A stretch of 64,000 nucleotides of DNA from Marinomonas pollencensis (GTDB lineage: Bacteria; Pseudomonadota; Gammaproteobacteria; Pseudomonadales; Marinomonadaceae): the NCBI RefSeq assembly GCF_003387375.1, contig NZ_QUNG01000009.1, positions 62,001-126,000 on the forward strand. The letters are read 5' to 3'. Both the position numbers and the translations under genes were made by a program. This document shows positions 18,412 to 27,245 of this stretch, piece by piece. Position 1 is the first letter of the stretch. The number at the start of each line of letters is the position of its first letter. A model generated the notes under the pieces. It was not told the DNA's origin, searched no databases, and was given only the letters and a program-made list of their open reading frames with translations.

Positions 18412-19371
18412 ATGACACAAAGTTATTTTGAAAAGCCGCAAAACCTATCAGCATCTGTTCCCCCAAAATATAAGCAATATGCCACAGGGTGGGGGCTCCG
18501 CCTTGGTTTATTAGCCGCGTTAGTGAGCATTTTAATTTGGGCTTCTTGGTTGGTCAGTATGCGTGCTGGGATGACCAACGCATTAACTGCGTTTGATCTA
18601 GGCATTTTGCGTTTTTCGCCACCGGCATTATTGTTGTGGCCGATTCTTTGGCGCGCTCGTGCGCAAGTTAAAGCGGTATCGCCGATATTATTGCTGGGCA
18701 TTGTGTGTGGCGCAGGCGTCCCTTTTTTCTACCTAAGCGCCACCGGCTTAAAATATGCGCCAGCGTCCCATGCGGGCTTGTTGATCCTCGGCGCTTATCC
18801 ATTTTTTGTGACTTTATTGGCGGTGCTTTTTTATCAAGAGAAGGTCAGCCCTGCGCGTAAAATTGGTTTGAGTTTTGTTTGCGCTGGCGTTGTGGTGTTA
18901 ATGGTGTTGTCGTTATTGAGTGCGCCAGCAGGCACCTGGATAGGGGATTTGATGTTGCTAGGTGCTAGTGTGTTCTGGGCGATATATACCGTCAGCCTCC
19001 GTATTGCTGGGCTACCACCCTTGGTCTCTACCGCTTTAATGGGGCTCTCATCCACATTGGTTCTTTTGTTTATGTACGCCACAGGAATGGTGTCTAGCGG
19101 ATTGGCAGATGCCTCCTGGGATATGCTCGCAGGGCAGGTTCTTGTGCAGAGTTTACTGGTGGGCTTGCTCACTGGGTTTACCTACGGGTATGCCATTCAT
19201 AAATTAGGCGCAGAAAGTATGGCGGCCATTGGGGCTTTTACGCCAGTACTCGCCGCGCTTATTGCCATCCCTGTGCTTGGTGAACAACTCGAAGGTTACT
19301 CCATCGTTGGGCTTATTCTGGTTAGCCTTGGTGTTGTTATTGCCAGTGGCATCTTGAAAAAACGTCCGTGA
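18412..19371 (+). CDS. EamA/DMT-family transporter
   Basis: The 319-residue protein has about ten transmembrane helices in two EamA repeats ('SILIWASWLVSMRAGM...LTAFDLGILRFSPPA' and 'LLGASVFWAIYTVSLRIAGL', 'GAESMAAIGAFTPVLAALIAIPVLGEQL'). A DMT exporter divergent from an Lrp-type regulator is a recurrent pairing for amino-acid or metabolite efflux. A clear 'GTGAGGTAGCC' lies before the ATG. Substrate unknown. The spacing of 120-135 bases from the Lrp start leaves room for a shared operator. Confidence 0.85.
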   Translation: MTQSYFEKPQNLSASVPPKYKQYATGWGLRLGLLAALVSILIWASWLVSMRAGMTNALTAFDLGILRFSPPALLLWPILWRARAQVKAVSPILLLGIVCGAGVPFFYLSATGLKYAPASHAGLLILGAYPFFVTLLAVLFYQEKVSPARKIGLSFVCAGVVVLMVLSLLSAPAGTWIGDLMLLGASVFWAIYTVSLRIAGLPPLVSTALMGLSSTLVLLFMYATGMVSSGLADASWDMLAGQVLVQSLLVGLLTGFTYGYAIHKLGAESMAAIGAFTPVLAALIAIPVLGEQLEGYSIVGLILVSLGVVIASGILKKRP

Positions 19372-19442
19372 TCAAACCACCACTATTACGACTCTATGAC
19401 CGGTAGGCTAGTTAAAGCAATGTCTATCGGGAGGAAATAACT

Positions 19443-19689
19443 CTGCGTAAATTTGATGCCTTACTTGTATTTATGGTTTCATCCTAGGGTAGGTCAAGGC
19501 TTTAAGGCTCATCAACAAACGGTCACCAGCGTTTTCTACACCATGCTTAAACGCCAGTGACAAGCGCGTTAACAATGGGGGCAAGGCGAACGCCTTCAAG
19601 ATGCTGTGCTGAAAATACTGTCATTGGCTGAAAAAGACATTGATGTGATGGCCGAGCTCGTCAAACGTTATCGATGGAGTATTGGATGA
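19443..19689 (+). pseudogene. Decayed HigA-like antitoxin gene
   Basis: The DNA resembles the intact HigA-like gene located 1.6 kb downstream. 'CTGCGTAAATTTGATGC' corresponds to its 'ATGCGTAAGTTTGATGC', a middle block around 'TTAAACGCCAGTGACAAGCG' matches 'CTAAACGTCAGTGATAAACT', and the end translates as 'QGERLQDAVLKILSLAEK' against 'QGESKPRGAALKMLSLAEK'. The frame is broken at least twice between these blocks and a large part of the HTH is scrambled. No toxin remnant was seen before it. It is a relic of a second toxin-antitoxin locus or of a duplication. The last in-frame stop overlaps the start of the DUF2971 pseudogene. Confidence 0.7.
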
Positions 19690-20344
19690 ATCTATATAAG
19701 TTTCAAACGATCAATAACCTCTCGTTAGAAGGGTTAATCAAACATAGCCTATATTTTGCCAGAACTGATCAGTTAAATGACCCAACAGAAGGCATGTTTG
19801 CTTTAGAGGGGCACAGTAAAGATTTAAAAAAATTTGGCATTCTTAGTATGACGAAAGGGGAGCCTTCTCAAATAGAAAACTCCCCTTTTATGTGGGCGCA
19901 TTACAGCAATGAATTAAAAGGTTTCTGTTTGGCTTCGACAGCTTTGTTTCAAGCATAGAGAGTGCCGTTTTATTCAATGGAGATGTGCATTATCAATCGG
20001 GTAGAACCTTGTTAGATCCCTTGTCTAGCGACCAAGGGCCAGAGCCGCTATCCGGTGTTGATCATGAGGTTTTGCGCGACAAAAACATGTATCGAAACCT
20101 CTTTTTCCAAAAGCCGAAAGAATTTGAGAATGAAAAGGAATATCGTTTTATAACGGAAAAATCCGACTCTCTGCAATATGATCAGAAGTCCTTGTCTAAA
20201 ATCATCACCGGCGAGCGGATGGAGAGCTGCGATGAAACCGTCTTACTGAGCGTGCTAGGAAACTTAGGGCTGTTAAACAAAGTAGAATACGCGTTCGTAC
20301 AAAAAGACAGTTTTAAGATCCAGATCGGAAAACTCTTCCTCTAA
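19686..20344 (+). pseudogene. Frameshifted DUF2971-family gene
   Basis: Two frames together make one DUF2971-like protein of about 218 residues. The first frame gives 'MNLYKFQTINNLSLEGLIKH', 'LYFARTDQLNDPTEG' and 'FMWAHYSNELKGFCL', the conserved N-terminal part. It then stops at 19956-19958. Adding one G in the run near 19931 restores 'GFCLGFDSFVSSIESAVLF' and continues to the stop at 20342-20344, including 'RNLFFQKPKEFENEKEYRFI'. DUF2971 proteins are uncharacterised and common in accessory and defence-rich islands. One missing base could also be a sequencing error. Confidence 0.75.
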
Positions 20345-20594
20345 CCCCCTCAAAAATCGATAAAACCACCCTCTTTATGTCTTAAAAGCCGCTCCTATTT
20401 TTGAAAACGGCTTCTCATTTCTAACCCTACACGATCGCACTGCGTTGCAAACGCATAACTTGAGCCATAGCGATCGGCTTTTAATGTGCTTAGTTGAAGT
20501 ATCTAAAAGAGTGCTACAGTGAAATAGATGGCAAGATAAAACAAACACAGGATGTGTAGAGTATTGTTGAAATACTACCCAAGGAGGGTATACT
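20345..20594 (+). promoter_or_regulatory. higBA-like promoter region with inverted-repeat operator
   Basis: A 6-base inverted repeat AGTATT-GTTGA-AATACT lies at 20560-20576, 19 bases before the toxin start, a typical place for an antitoxin-bound operator. AAGGAGG at 20581-20587 is a strong ribosome-binding site 7 bases before the TTG start at 20595. A possible -35 (TTGAAG, 20494-20499) has no convincing -10 at proper spacing. Confidence 0.45.
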
Positions 20595-20984
20595 TTGATT
20601 TATAAGACAAGAGCGTTTTGTTCTTTAACTAAGAAAGAAGGCATGTCTGATGCTGATTTGATTCAGGCATGTGACGAAATAAAGCGAGGTTTGATCGATG
20701 CGGACTTGGGCGGATCACTTTATAAAAAGAGAGTTGCGTCAGGAAACAAAGGTAAGAGTGGAGGCTTTCGTACCCTGATTGGTGCGGTTATTGGTGAGAG
20801 GTACTTCTTCTTATATGCATTTGCCAAGAATCAACGAGCAAATATTTCTCATCAAGAAAAACTCGCACTTCGAGAGTTGGCTCAAACTTTTATTTCTTTC
20901 GATTCGGAAGAGATAGATCGCCTGATCTTGTCTGGCGAATTAACGACAGTCGGTGCTAGTGGGAAAGGAGAGGATCATGAATGA
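20595..20984 (+). CDS. HigB-like toxin (RelE/ParE superfamily)
   Basis: The 129-residue protein starts at TTG with an AAGGAGG site 7 bases upstream. It matches the HigB2/RelE-type family fused to a short tail: 'DADLGGSLYKKRVASGNKGKSGGFRTLI' and 'RYFFLYAFAKNQRANIS..EKLALRELA'. These are the conserved RNase-fold segments of mRNA interferases that cleave ribosome-bound mRNA. Its stop overlaps the antitoxin start by 8 bases, toxin first, the usual order in higBA loci. It is part of the accessory island between an EamA transporter gene and ettA. Confidence 0.85.
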   Translation: MIYKTRAFCSLTKKEGMSDADLIQACDEIKRGLIDADLGGSLYKKRVASGNKGKSGGFRTLIGAVIGERYFFLYAFAKNQRANISHQEKLALRELAQTFISFDSEEIDRLILSGELTTVGASGKGEDHE

Positions 20985-21279
20985 TATTTTAACATCTGTA
21001 CATAAAACGGCCAAAGGGCTAAGCAAAGCTGGTGTGATAGACAAAACGACTATGCGTAAGTTTGATGCATTGTGCCTCACGTCTATCCATGAATTTACGC
21101 CTGAGAAAGTTCGTCAACTGCGACTGGCTAACAACCTCTCTCAACCTGTTTTTGCTCAATACCTAAACGTCAGTGATAAACTCGTCAAAAAATGGGAACA
21201 AGGCGAAAGCAAGCCTAGAGGCGCGGCGCTGAAAATGCTGTCGCTGGCTGAGAAAAAAGGGATAGAAGTGATTGCTTAG
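20977..21279 (+). CDS. HigA-like antitoxin with HTH (XRE family)
   Basis: The 100-residue protein has an N-terminal toxin-binding region and a C-terminal XRE-type helix-turn-helix ('RQLRLANNLSQPVFAQYLNVS' then 'VKKWEQGESKPRGAALKML'). It neutralises the adjacent toxin and represses the operon by binding the inverted repeat upstream. The ATG at 20977 overlaps the toxin reading frame by 8 bases and follows 'GGAAAGGAGAGG'. A degenerate paralogue of this gene lies at about 19443-19689. Confidence 0.88.
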   Translation: MNDILTSVHKTAKGLSKAGVIDKTTMRKFDALCLTSIHEFTPEKVRQLRLANNLSQPVFAQYLNVSDKLVKKWEQGESKPRGAALKMLSLAEKKGIEVIA

Positions 21280-21299
21280 TTTTATAATTTTAAGCGTAC

Positions 21300-22406
21300 T
21301 TATTGTAATCCAGTAGCTAACATCAGCTTCACTTTAAGGAACGTCAAGTTTCTTTCATCAATTTCACTGAAATTGAATTTATGATTAGTGACATCATTAA
21401 ATCTTTCAATATAGAACTCAAGAAGCGCATCATTTCTACCAGTATAGATCCAAGAGTAGAACTTAGGCAGCTCATAAATAAATTCTTTTCTTAGGTCTGA
21501 GCTAGATCCCAGATCAGAACCAACTTTTAAATCAACAATGTTCATTGATTGAAGATTCGTTTTAATCTCTTCAATAGCAGGTAGAAGTGATTTTCTATAC
21601 GAGTTAGCCAGAGCTACAAGCTCAATATTAGTTATTTCTGCTTCGAATATCATAATCAGGTCTTCAATTTCACCGTTATAATAGTCATTATCTAATCGCT
21701 TTTTTGATTCGCTTCTTAGAATATAGAGCTGTTCTAGAGGGTCAGGTTTAGTCTCAATAGCCTGTTTAGAAAGATCTGTTTGATGTTTTTTAAATAAGGC
21801 CTGAATCTTTTCAGCAATTTCATCAAGATATTCATAACGAGTTCTGAGAAATTCCAGTAATTCATTTATGTAGAGATCCAAAGTTAAATCCTCTTCATCA
21901 ACCTCTCTGCTAAATAAATGAACCGTTAAATCTGCTTTTTTTAAGAGGCTTTTAAATGGCCAACTAGCAAAGCGTTTTGAGTCTAATTGGTTTAATGAAA
22001 CAGGGTGAGCGCCGAAACAAGCTCTTAGAGTTTTAAAGTAGGTGTTGTCATCTTCTCTCTCAATTAGGCGATTATGAAAACATAACTTTTCGCCCTTGAA
22101 GGGTTCAGTTTTCTCATTTACAAATACTCTGTGAAGTTGCTTGACTGACTCTAGGATGAGGTCAATAGATGATATGAGGGAATAAACTTGCATGCATTTT
22201 ACGTCTATATTTGAATCAAGTTCAGGCGCATTTTCTAAATGCCGAACTGAGACACTGATCCAGTCCATACAAGAGCAAACGAGGTTAAAGAGGTTTTTGC
22301 CGCCCTTGTCTTTGTAAATATGATAAACGAACTTTGAATTGGAATTAACTAAATCTCTAAAGTCTGAGATTTTTTTATCACTTACAATACCTTTCATTTT
22401 GACCAC
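21300..22406 (-). CDS. AT-rich orphan protein with HEPN-like motif
   Basis: This 368-residue, mainly helical and charged protein has no domain I recognise. The stretch 'YFKTLRACFGAHPVSLN' holds R128-x5-H134, the R-x4-6-H pattern of HEPN RNase active sites. A coiled-coil-like region spans about residues 185-260. Base composition is clearly more AT-rich than in flanking core genes, which together with the adjacent toxin-antitoxin pair and pseudogenes suggests horizontal transfer. It may be a defence or stress RNase, but the motif alone is weak evidence. The ATG at 22406 or the Met three codons later could be the start. Confidence 0.7.
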   Translation of the reverse strand: MVKMKGIVSDKKISDFRDLVNSNSKFVYHIYKDKGGKNLFNLVCSCMDWISVSVRHLENAPELDSNIDVKCMQVYSLISSIDLILESVKQLHRVFVNEKTEPFKGEKLCFHNRLIEREDDNTYFKTLRACFGAHPVSLNQLDSKRFASWPFKSLLKKADLTVHLFSREVDEEDLTLDLYINELLEFLRTRYEYLDEIAEKIQALFKKHQTDLSKQAIETKPDPLEQLYILRSESKKRLDNDYYNGEIEDLIMIFEAEITNIELVALANSYRKSLLPAIEEIKTNLQSMNIVDLKVGSDLGSSSDLRKEFIYELPKFYSWIYTGRNDALLEFYIERFNDVTNHKFNFSEIDERNLTFLKVKLMLATGLQ

Positions 22407-22480
22407 ACACCCATTCCTAGAATTGGCCTAAATTTTAATTATTCCTACAGCCTTAGTATCAAAATCAGTTAAGAAATTAG

Positions 22481-22536
22481 AAAAAGTTAGAGAGTCGCCC
22501 TATAACTACCGTTATTAGTGAACTCTCTAACTTTTT
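22481..22536 (-). terminator. Terminator-like 15-bp inverted repeat after ettA
   Basis: AAAAAGTTAGAGAGT (22481-22495) and ACTCTCTAACTTTTT (22522-22536) form a perfect 15-base stem with a 26-base loop. It lies 59 bases beyond the ettA stop and the T-run end suits minus-strand termination; the A/T ends make it usable in either direction. The rest of the 188-base gap shows nothing else. Confidence 0.6.
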
Positions 22537-22594
22537 ACCTAAATCAAATCTGAGTTAGATGTATTTTTATATTCAACAATCCTATTAACTAGAA

Positions 22595-24256
22595 CTAGGC
22601 ATCAATACGTTTGTATTTGATACGGGTTGGTGTCGCGTCGTTACCGGTACGTTGTTTGTAGTCGGCTTCGTATTCTGCGTAGTTACCTTCAAAGAACACT
22701 GCTTTCGAGTCACCTTCGTACGCAAGGATGTGTGTTGCGATACGGTCTAGGAACCAACGGTCATGGGAAATAACAATCGCGGCGCCTGGGAAGGCAAGAA
22801 GCGCGTCTTCCAGTGCACGTAAGGTTTCTACGTCAAGGTCGTTGGTCGGCTCATCCAGTAGCAATACGTTGCCGCCTTCTTTGAGCAGTTTTGCAAGGTG
22901 CAAACGGTTACGCTCACCACCAGACAGATGCTTAACCAATTTTTGTTGATCAGACCCTTTGAAGTTAAAGCGACCGATGTAAGCTCGAGACGGTACTTTG
23001 TAGTTGTGAACCGTGATCATGTCTTGGCCGTCGGCGATTTCTTCAAAAACGGTTTTATCACCGTCCAGTTCACGCATTTGGTCAACGTAAGCCAGTTGCA
23101 CTGTGTCGCCTAGAGTGACTGTACCTGTGTCTGGTTGTTCGATGCCTGCGATCATTTTGAACAGGGTAGATTTACCCGCGCCGTTACCACCAACCACACC
23201 AACGATCGCACCTTGTGGCACTACCATGTTGAAGTCTTCTAGTAGCATCTTGTGTTCGAAGCTTTTGCTCACGCCTTCGATTTCGATGACTTTAGAACCA
23301 AGACGTGGTCCTGGTGGAATGTACAATTCGTTGGTTTCGTTACGATCTTGGAACTCTTGGGAGTTCATTTCTTCGAAGCGAGCCAAACGTGCTTTGGATT
23401 TCGACTGACGGCCTTTGGCGTTTTGACGAACCCATTCAAGCTCAGATTTAATGGCTTTCTGGTGAGAAGCTTGTTGTTTCGCTTCGGCTTGCAGTCGAGC
23501 GTCTTTTTGCTCCAACCAAGAAGAATAGTTGCCTTCGTATGGAATACCGTGTCCACGGTCAAGTTCCAGAATCCAGCCAGCGGCGTTGTCTAGGAAGTAA
23601 CGGTCGTGGGTAATTGCCACAACGGTGCCTGGATAATCTTTCAAGAAGCGCTCTAGCCAAGCAACGGATTCTGCATCCAAGTGGTTAGTCGGTTCGTCTA
23701 GAAGGATCATGTCGGGTTTGTTTAGCAATAGACGACAAAGCGCAACACGGCGACGTTCACCACCAGAAAGGTGCTCTACTTTAGCGTCCCAGTGAGGCAG
23801 GCGAAGGGCGTCGGCGGCTACTTCTAGCGCGCGCTCTAGGTTGTGGCCTTCTTTCGCTTCGATCAAGGCTTCAAGTTGACCTTGCTCTTTTGCTAGGGCG
23901 TCGAAGTCTGCATCTGGCTCGGCGTATTCCGCGTAAACCGCATCCAAACGTGCCATCGCTTCGATCACATCACTGAAAGCTTCTTCAACGATACCACGGA
24001 CATTTTTTGTCGGATCAAGGTGAGGTTCTTGCTCTAGGTAGCCGATTTTGATGCCAGGCATAGGGCGAGCTTCGCCGTTATGTTCTGTGTCGACACCTGC
24101 CATGATGCGAAGTAGTGTGGATTTACCAGAACCGTTAAGGCCCAATACACCAATTTTGGCGCCAGGGAAGAAAGAAAGAGAGATGTCTTTAAGAATCTCG
24201 CGTTTAGGAGGTACGACTTTCCCTACGCGGTTCATGCTGTAAACAAACTGAGCCAT
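22595..24256 (-). CDS. ettA: Energy-dependent translational throttle protein EttA (ABC-F ATPase)
   Basis: The 553-residue ABC-F protein has two ATP-binding domains with Walker A 'GLNGSGKST' and 'GGNGAGKST', signatures 'LSGGERRR' and 'LSGGERNR', and Walker B 'LLDEPTNHLD' and 'LLDEPTNDLD'. The linker between them (about residues 245-315) is the P-site tRNA interaction motif, and the arm insertion is present in domain 1. It binds the ribosomal E site and gates the first peptide bond according to the ATP/ADP ratio. Length and ends match E. coli EttA (555 residues). It is monocistronic. Confidence 0.95.
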   Translation of the reverse strand: MAQFVYSMNRVGKVVPPKREILKDISLSFFPGAKIGVLGLNGSGKSTLLRIMAGVDTEHNGEARPMPGIKIGYLEQEPHLDPTKNVRGIVEEAFSDVIEAMARLDAVYAEYAEPDADFDALAKEQGQLEALIEAKEGHNLERALEVAADALRLPHWDAKVEHLSGGERRRVALCRLLLNKPDMILLDEPTNHLDAESVAWLERFLKDYPGTVVAITHDRYFLDNAAGWILELDRGHGIPYEGNYSSWLEQKDARLQAEAKQQASHQKAIKSELEWVRQNAKGRQSKSKARLARFEEMNSQEFQDRNETNELYIPPGPRLGSKVIEIEGVSKSFEHKMLLEDFNMVVPQGAIVGVVGGNGAGKSTLFKMIAGIEQPDTGTVTLGDTVQLAYVDQMRELDGDKTVFEEIADGQDMITVHNYKVPSRAYIGRFNFKGSDQQKLVKHLSGGERNRLHLAKLLKEGGNVLLLDEPTNDLDVETLRALEDALLAFPGAAIVISHDRWFLDRIATHILAYEGDSKAVFFEGNYAEYEADYKQRTGNDATPTRIKYKRIDA

Positions 24257-24384
24257 AGCGAGTAATAATCCTGAAAGTAGTTAATTAAATAAGATGAAAC
24301 ACGCTTCGTCTGTTATGACTTTTTAATCATTCGAAACCAAGGGTGCTGATGAAACAAAGTGGCATAAGGATAGCACAGCTGACC

Positions 24385-25290
24385 TTAATGCAGAATAATC
24401 AGCGCGGCGCCTAGCACAACTAAAATTGCGCCTAACCAAGCGCCAAAGGAAGGAACCTGCCGAGTGGTAATCCACAGCCCAGGTAAGATCAAAACGGGTA
24501 CCGTAGCCGACAAGGTTGTCACTAAGCCCACATCAGAATGACCAATCCCCCAGACTAGAACACTCATGCCAATGACCATACCAACAACCGAAATTGTGAT
24601 CAGCCCTAACGCATCTTTATGTGTCAGTTGTTTAATTGGCAAAGCATTTGTGGGTAAGTGGTGGCGGTAATAAAGACCATAGGCCAAGGCAAGAGCAATC
24701 GCACCTGTTGATACCCGTAAAGCTGAAACGGCAATAGGGTCTGCGCCATCGAGCAGTGCGGGTTTGCTGAGCAATGCGCCACTGGCCTGACCGAGTGCGC
24801 CGCCCAAGGCCATTAGAATACCAATACTCAAACGGCCTTTTGTTTGTTCCCAGTCATGGGCTTGTGAGCGTTTTCCAAACAGAATGGCAATGATGACGCC
24901 ACTGAGCACCAAAGCACAGGCAAAAAGCTGCCATAAGGTGAGCACTTCATCTAAAAACAACCAGCTTAATAAAATCGAAATGGGGGCGTTAGTGGCAAAT
25001 AAAATACCAGCCCGCCTTGGGCCGAGTCGATGTACGGCGCTGAATAAACAGGTGTCACCTAAAAAGATGCCAAGTATTCCAGACAGCATAATGCCATTTT
25101 TGTGCGCCCATAAAGTAGGGTCAAAGCGCTGGGTGAGGACACTAATAAAGAGCAAAACCGTGCTAGCGGTGATGATTCGAAAAGTATTGAATCGCATGGT
25201 GCCAAAGCGGTCAATTAATCTAGGCGCCATTAAGCTAGAAATGGTCCAGCACAGTGCTGCGACGAGCCCAGATAATTCTGCGAAAGGCAT
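24385..25290 (-). CDS. EamA/DMT-family transporter
   Basis: The 301-residue protein has about ten transmembrane helices with two EamA repeats ('LVAALCWTISSLMAPRLIDRFG', 'FLGDTCLFSAVHRLGPRRAG' and 'ALGGALGQASGALLSKPALL'). The 'LGDTCLF.A..RLGPRRA' stretch is typical of one DMT subgroup. The substrate is unknown. It is transcribed alone; ettA lies 128 bases downstream. Confidence 0.85.
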   Translation of the reverse strand: MPFAELSGLVAALCWTISSLMAPRLIDRFGTMRFNTFRIITASTVLLFISVLTQRFDPTLWAHKNGIMLSGILGIFLGDTCLFSAVHRLGPRRAGILFATNAPISILLSWLFLDEVLTLWQLFACALVLSGVIIAILFGKRSQAHDWEQTKGRLSIGILMALGGALGQASGALLSKPALLDGADPIAVSALRVSTGAIALALAYGLYYRHHLPTNALPIKQLTHKDALGLITISVVGMVIGMSVLVWGIGHSDVGLVTTLSATVPVLILPGLWITTRQVPSFGAWLGAILVVLGAALIILH

Positions 25291-25584
25291 GTTATGTCCT
25301 TATTAAAATACGAATGATAGACGCGAGTAGAAAACCTGGTGGTATCTATTGTTTGCTTGGTCGCATTGTACAAAGGTCTGAGTTTATAAATCCAATGCTT
25401 CTTTATATAGTGCCCATGGTGGTCACAAAGCGCATGATGCCAGCCATGATCCAAATCATTTTATAGGCGGATGCTAGGCTGCCGTTTGGTAGCTATATTA
25501 GGATGAGGTTGGTATTATTCTGGTTAGAAAATAGAGCCGTTTAGACGGTTTTTTCATCCTTTTTACTGTCATTCTGGAAACGCC
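25291..25584. other. Intergenic region upstream of nrdR
   Basis: This gap separates divergent genes and should hold both promoters. A short hairpin CCGT-TTAG-ACGG followed by TTTTTT (25534-25551) resembles a weak terminator or attenuator in front of nrdR. No recognisable riboswitch, such as an FMN element, was found ahead of the riboflavin genes. Confidence 0.35.
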
Positions 25585-26085
25585 ATGCGATGTCCATTTT
25601 GCGGAACGCAAGATACCAAAGTTGTAGATTCCCGCCTAGTCTCAGAAGGCTCTCAAGTGCGCCGTCGTCGTGCTTGTAGCCATTGTCAGGAGCGCTTTAC
25701 TACATTTGAAGTAGCTGAGTTACAGATGCCAAAGCTGATCAAAAGTGATGGTAGTCGAGAGCTCTTTAACGAAGAAAAATTACGCAGTGGTATTTTAAAA
25801 GCCATTGAAAAACGCCCTGTAAGTATTGAAGCGGTAGAAACTGCTATTACTCGTATTATGGAAAAAATGCAGGCCACAGGAGAGCGTGAACTGCCTTCAC
25901 GTTGGACCGGTGAGGCGGTCATGGAAGAATTACAGCGTCTAGACCAAGTGGCTTATGTGCGTTTTGCCTCCGTCTATCGGAGCTTCAAAGACATTAGCGA
26001 ATTTCGCGATGCCATTGATCATTTAGAAAGCAATAAAGAAGACGATCAATCATCCCCTGTTTTGAAAGAAGAGAATAAATCATGA
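25585..26085 (+). CDS. nrdR: Transcriptional repressor NrdR
   Basis: The 166-residue NrdR has an N-terminal zinc ribbon ('[17 protein letters not shown]' and '[14 protein letters not shown]') and an ATP-cone (about residues 49-139, 'VIKSDG'-like '[20 protein letters not shown]'). It represses ribonucleotide reductase genes in response to dATP/ATP. It is the first gene of a nrdR-ribD-ribE-ribB-ribH-nusB cluster, an order common in gammaproteobacteria. Its stop overlaps the ribD start by 4 bases. Confidence 0.97.
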   Translation: MRCPFCGTQDTKVVDSRLVSEGSQVRRRRACSHCQERFTTFEVAELQMPKLIKSDGSRELFNEEKLRSGILKAIEKRPVSIEAVETAITRIMEKMQATGERELPSRWTGEAVMEELQRLDQVAYVRFASVYRSFKDISEFRDAIDHLESNKEDDQSSPVLKEENKS

Positions 26086-27245
26086 CCTACAATCACGAAT
26101 ACTGGATGGCTAAAGCGCTGCAATTGGCTCGTAAAGGCTTGTACTCCACGCACCCAAATCCAAGAGTAGGCTGTGTGATTGTGAAAGACGACGAGTTGAT
26201 TGGTGAAGGTTATCATGTACGGTCTGGTGAAGGTCATGCCGAAGTGAATGCCCTTGCTAATGCCAGCCAAGATGTCGCAGGTGCTACGGCTTATGTGACA
26301 TTAGAGCCTTGTAGTCATCAGGGTAAAACGCCGCCTTGTGCTGACGCGCTGATCAAAGCTGGTGTCGTGCGTGTTGTGTTTGGTATGCAAGACCCTAACC
26401 CTGCGGTGTCAGGTAGCGGTTTGGCAAAACTAAATAACGCCGGAATCGAAGTGGTCGGGCCGGTTTTAGAAGCGGATTGTGAAGCGCTGAATCCTGGTTT
26501 TATTAAGCGGATGCGCGAAGGCCTACCCTTTATTCGAGTGAAATTGGCCATGAGCGTGGATGGTCGTACGGCGATGGAATCCGGAGAAAGCCAATGGATT
26601 ACCGGAGCGGAAGCGCGCCAAGATGTGCAGCGTCTGCGTGCGCAGAGCGATGCCATCATTACCGGAATTGGTTCTGTGTTGGCCGATAACCCCAGTATGA
26701 CAGTGCGTATTAATGATGCTGATCAAGCGGTAGATGCCAAGCAGGTTCGTCAGCCATTGCGTGTGGTGATGGATACCGCATTATCGATCCTTCCCGAAGC
26801 CAAGATTCTCTACCCAACGAAACAGGCGTGTGTGTTTGTGTTGGAAGATGAGGTGGAGTCTGAGCATCTAGATGTTTTACAAGATAAAGGCGTCAGTGTG
26901 CGCTTTGCGCCACGTGGTGATGACGGTCGTTTAGACCTACTGGATGCGATGGAACAATTGGCTGACGCGGGCATTAATGAAGTGTTAGTGGAGACGGGTG
27001 CTGAGCTTGCTGGTGGTTTTTTACAAGCCGGTTTAGTCGATGAGATCGTTGTCTATATGGCGCCTAAATTAATGGGCTCCAGCGCTCGCCCTATGTTTCA
27101 ACTACCCTTAGATAAAATGGACGAAGCGCTGAATTTAGAATTAACCTCAGTACGCCAAATAGGTGAAGATTTACGTTTGGTGTATGTGCCTCAATATCTA
27201 GAATTTGAAGAAGATGACAGCAACTTAGGCGAAGAGGCTGAATAA
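26082..27245 (+). CDS. ribD: Bifunctional riboflavin deaminase/reductase RibD
   Basis: The 387-residue enzyme catalyses the second and third steps of riboflavin synthesis: deamination of the pyrimidine nucleotide, then NADPH reduction of the ribosyl group. The deaminase domain has the zinc site 'GHAEVNAL' and '[11 protein letters not shown]' (residues about 50-85). The reductase domain from about residue 148 has '[14 protein letters not shown]' and '[15 protein letters not shown]'. The family usually has about 365-380 residues; the acidic C-terminal tail is slightly long. It is coupled by a 4-base overlap to nrdR and abuts ribE. Confidence 0.97.
   Translation: MTYNHEYWMAKALQLARKGLYSTHPNPRVGCVIVKDDELIGEGYHVRSGEGHAEVNALANASQDVAGATAYVTLEPCSHQGKTPPCADALIKAGVVRVVFGMQDPNPAVSGSGLAKLNNAGIEVVGPVLEADCEALNPGFIKRMREGLPFIRVKLAMSVDGRTAMESGESQWITGAEARQDVQRLRAQSDAIITGIGSVLADNPSMTVRINDADQAVDAKQVRQPLRVVMDTALSILPEAKILYPTKQACVFVLEDEVESEHLDVLQDKGVSVRFAPRGDDGRLDLLDAMEQLADAGINEVLVETGAELAGGFLQAGLVDEIVVYMAPKLMGSSARPMFQLPLDKMDEALNLELTSVRQIGEDLRLVYVPQYLEFEEDDSNLGEEAE

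Noticed and set aside
19674-20344. Two separate small genes instead of a frameshifted DUF2971 gene
   Set aside because: The conserved N- and C-terminal parts of a single family line up across the frame change, which a single base explains.
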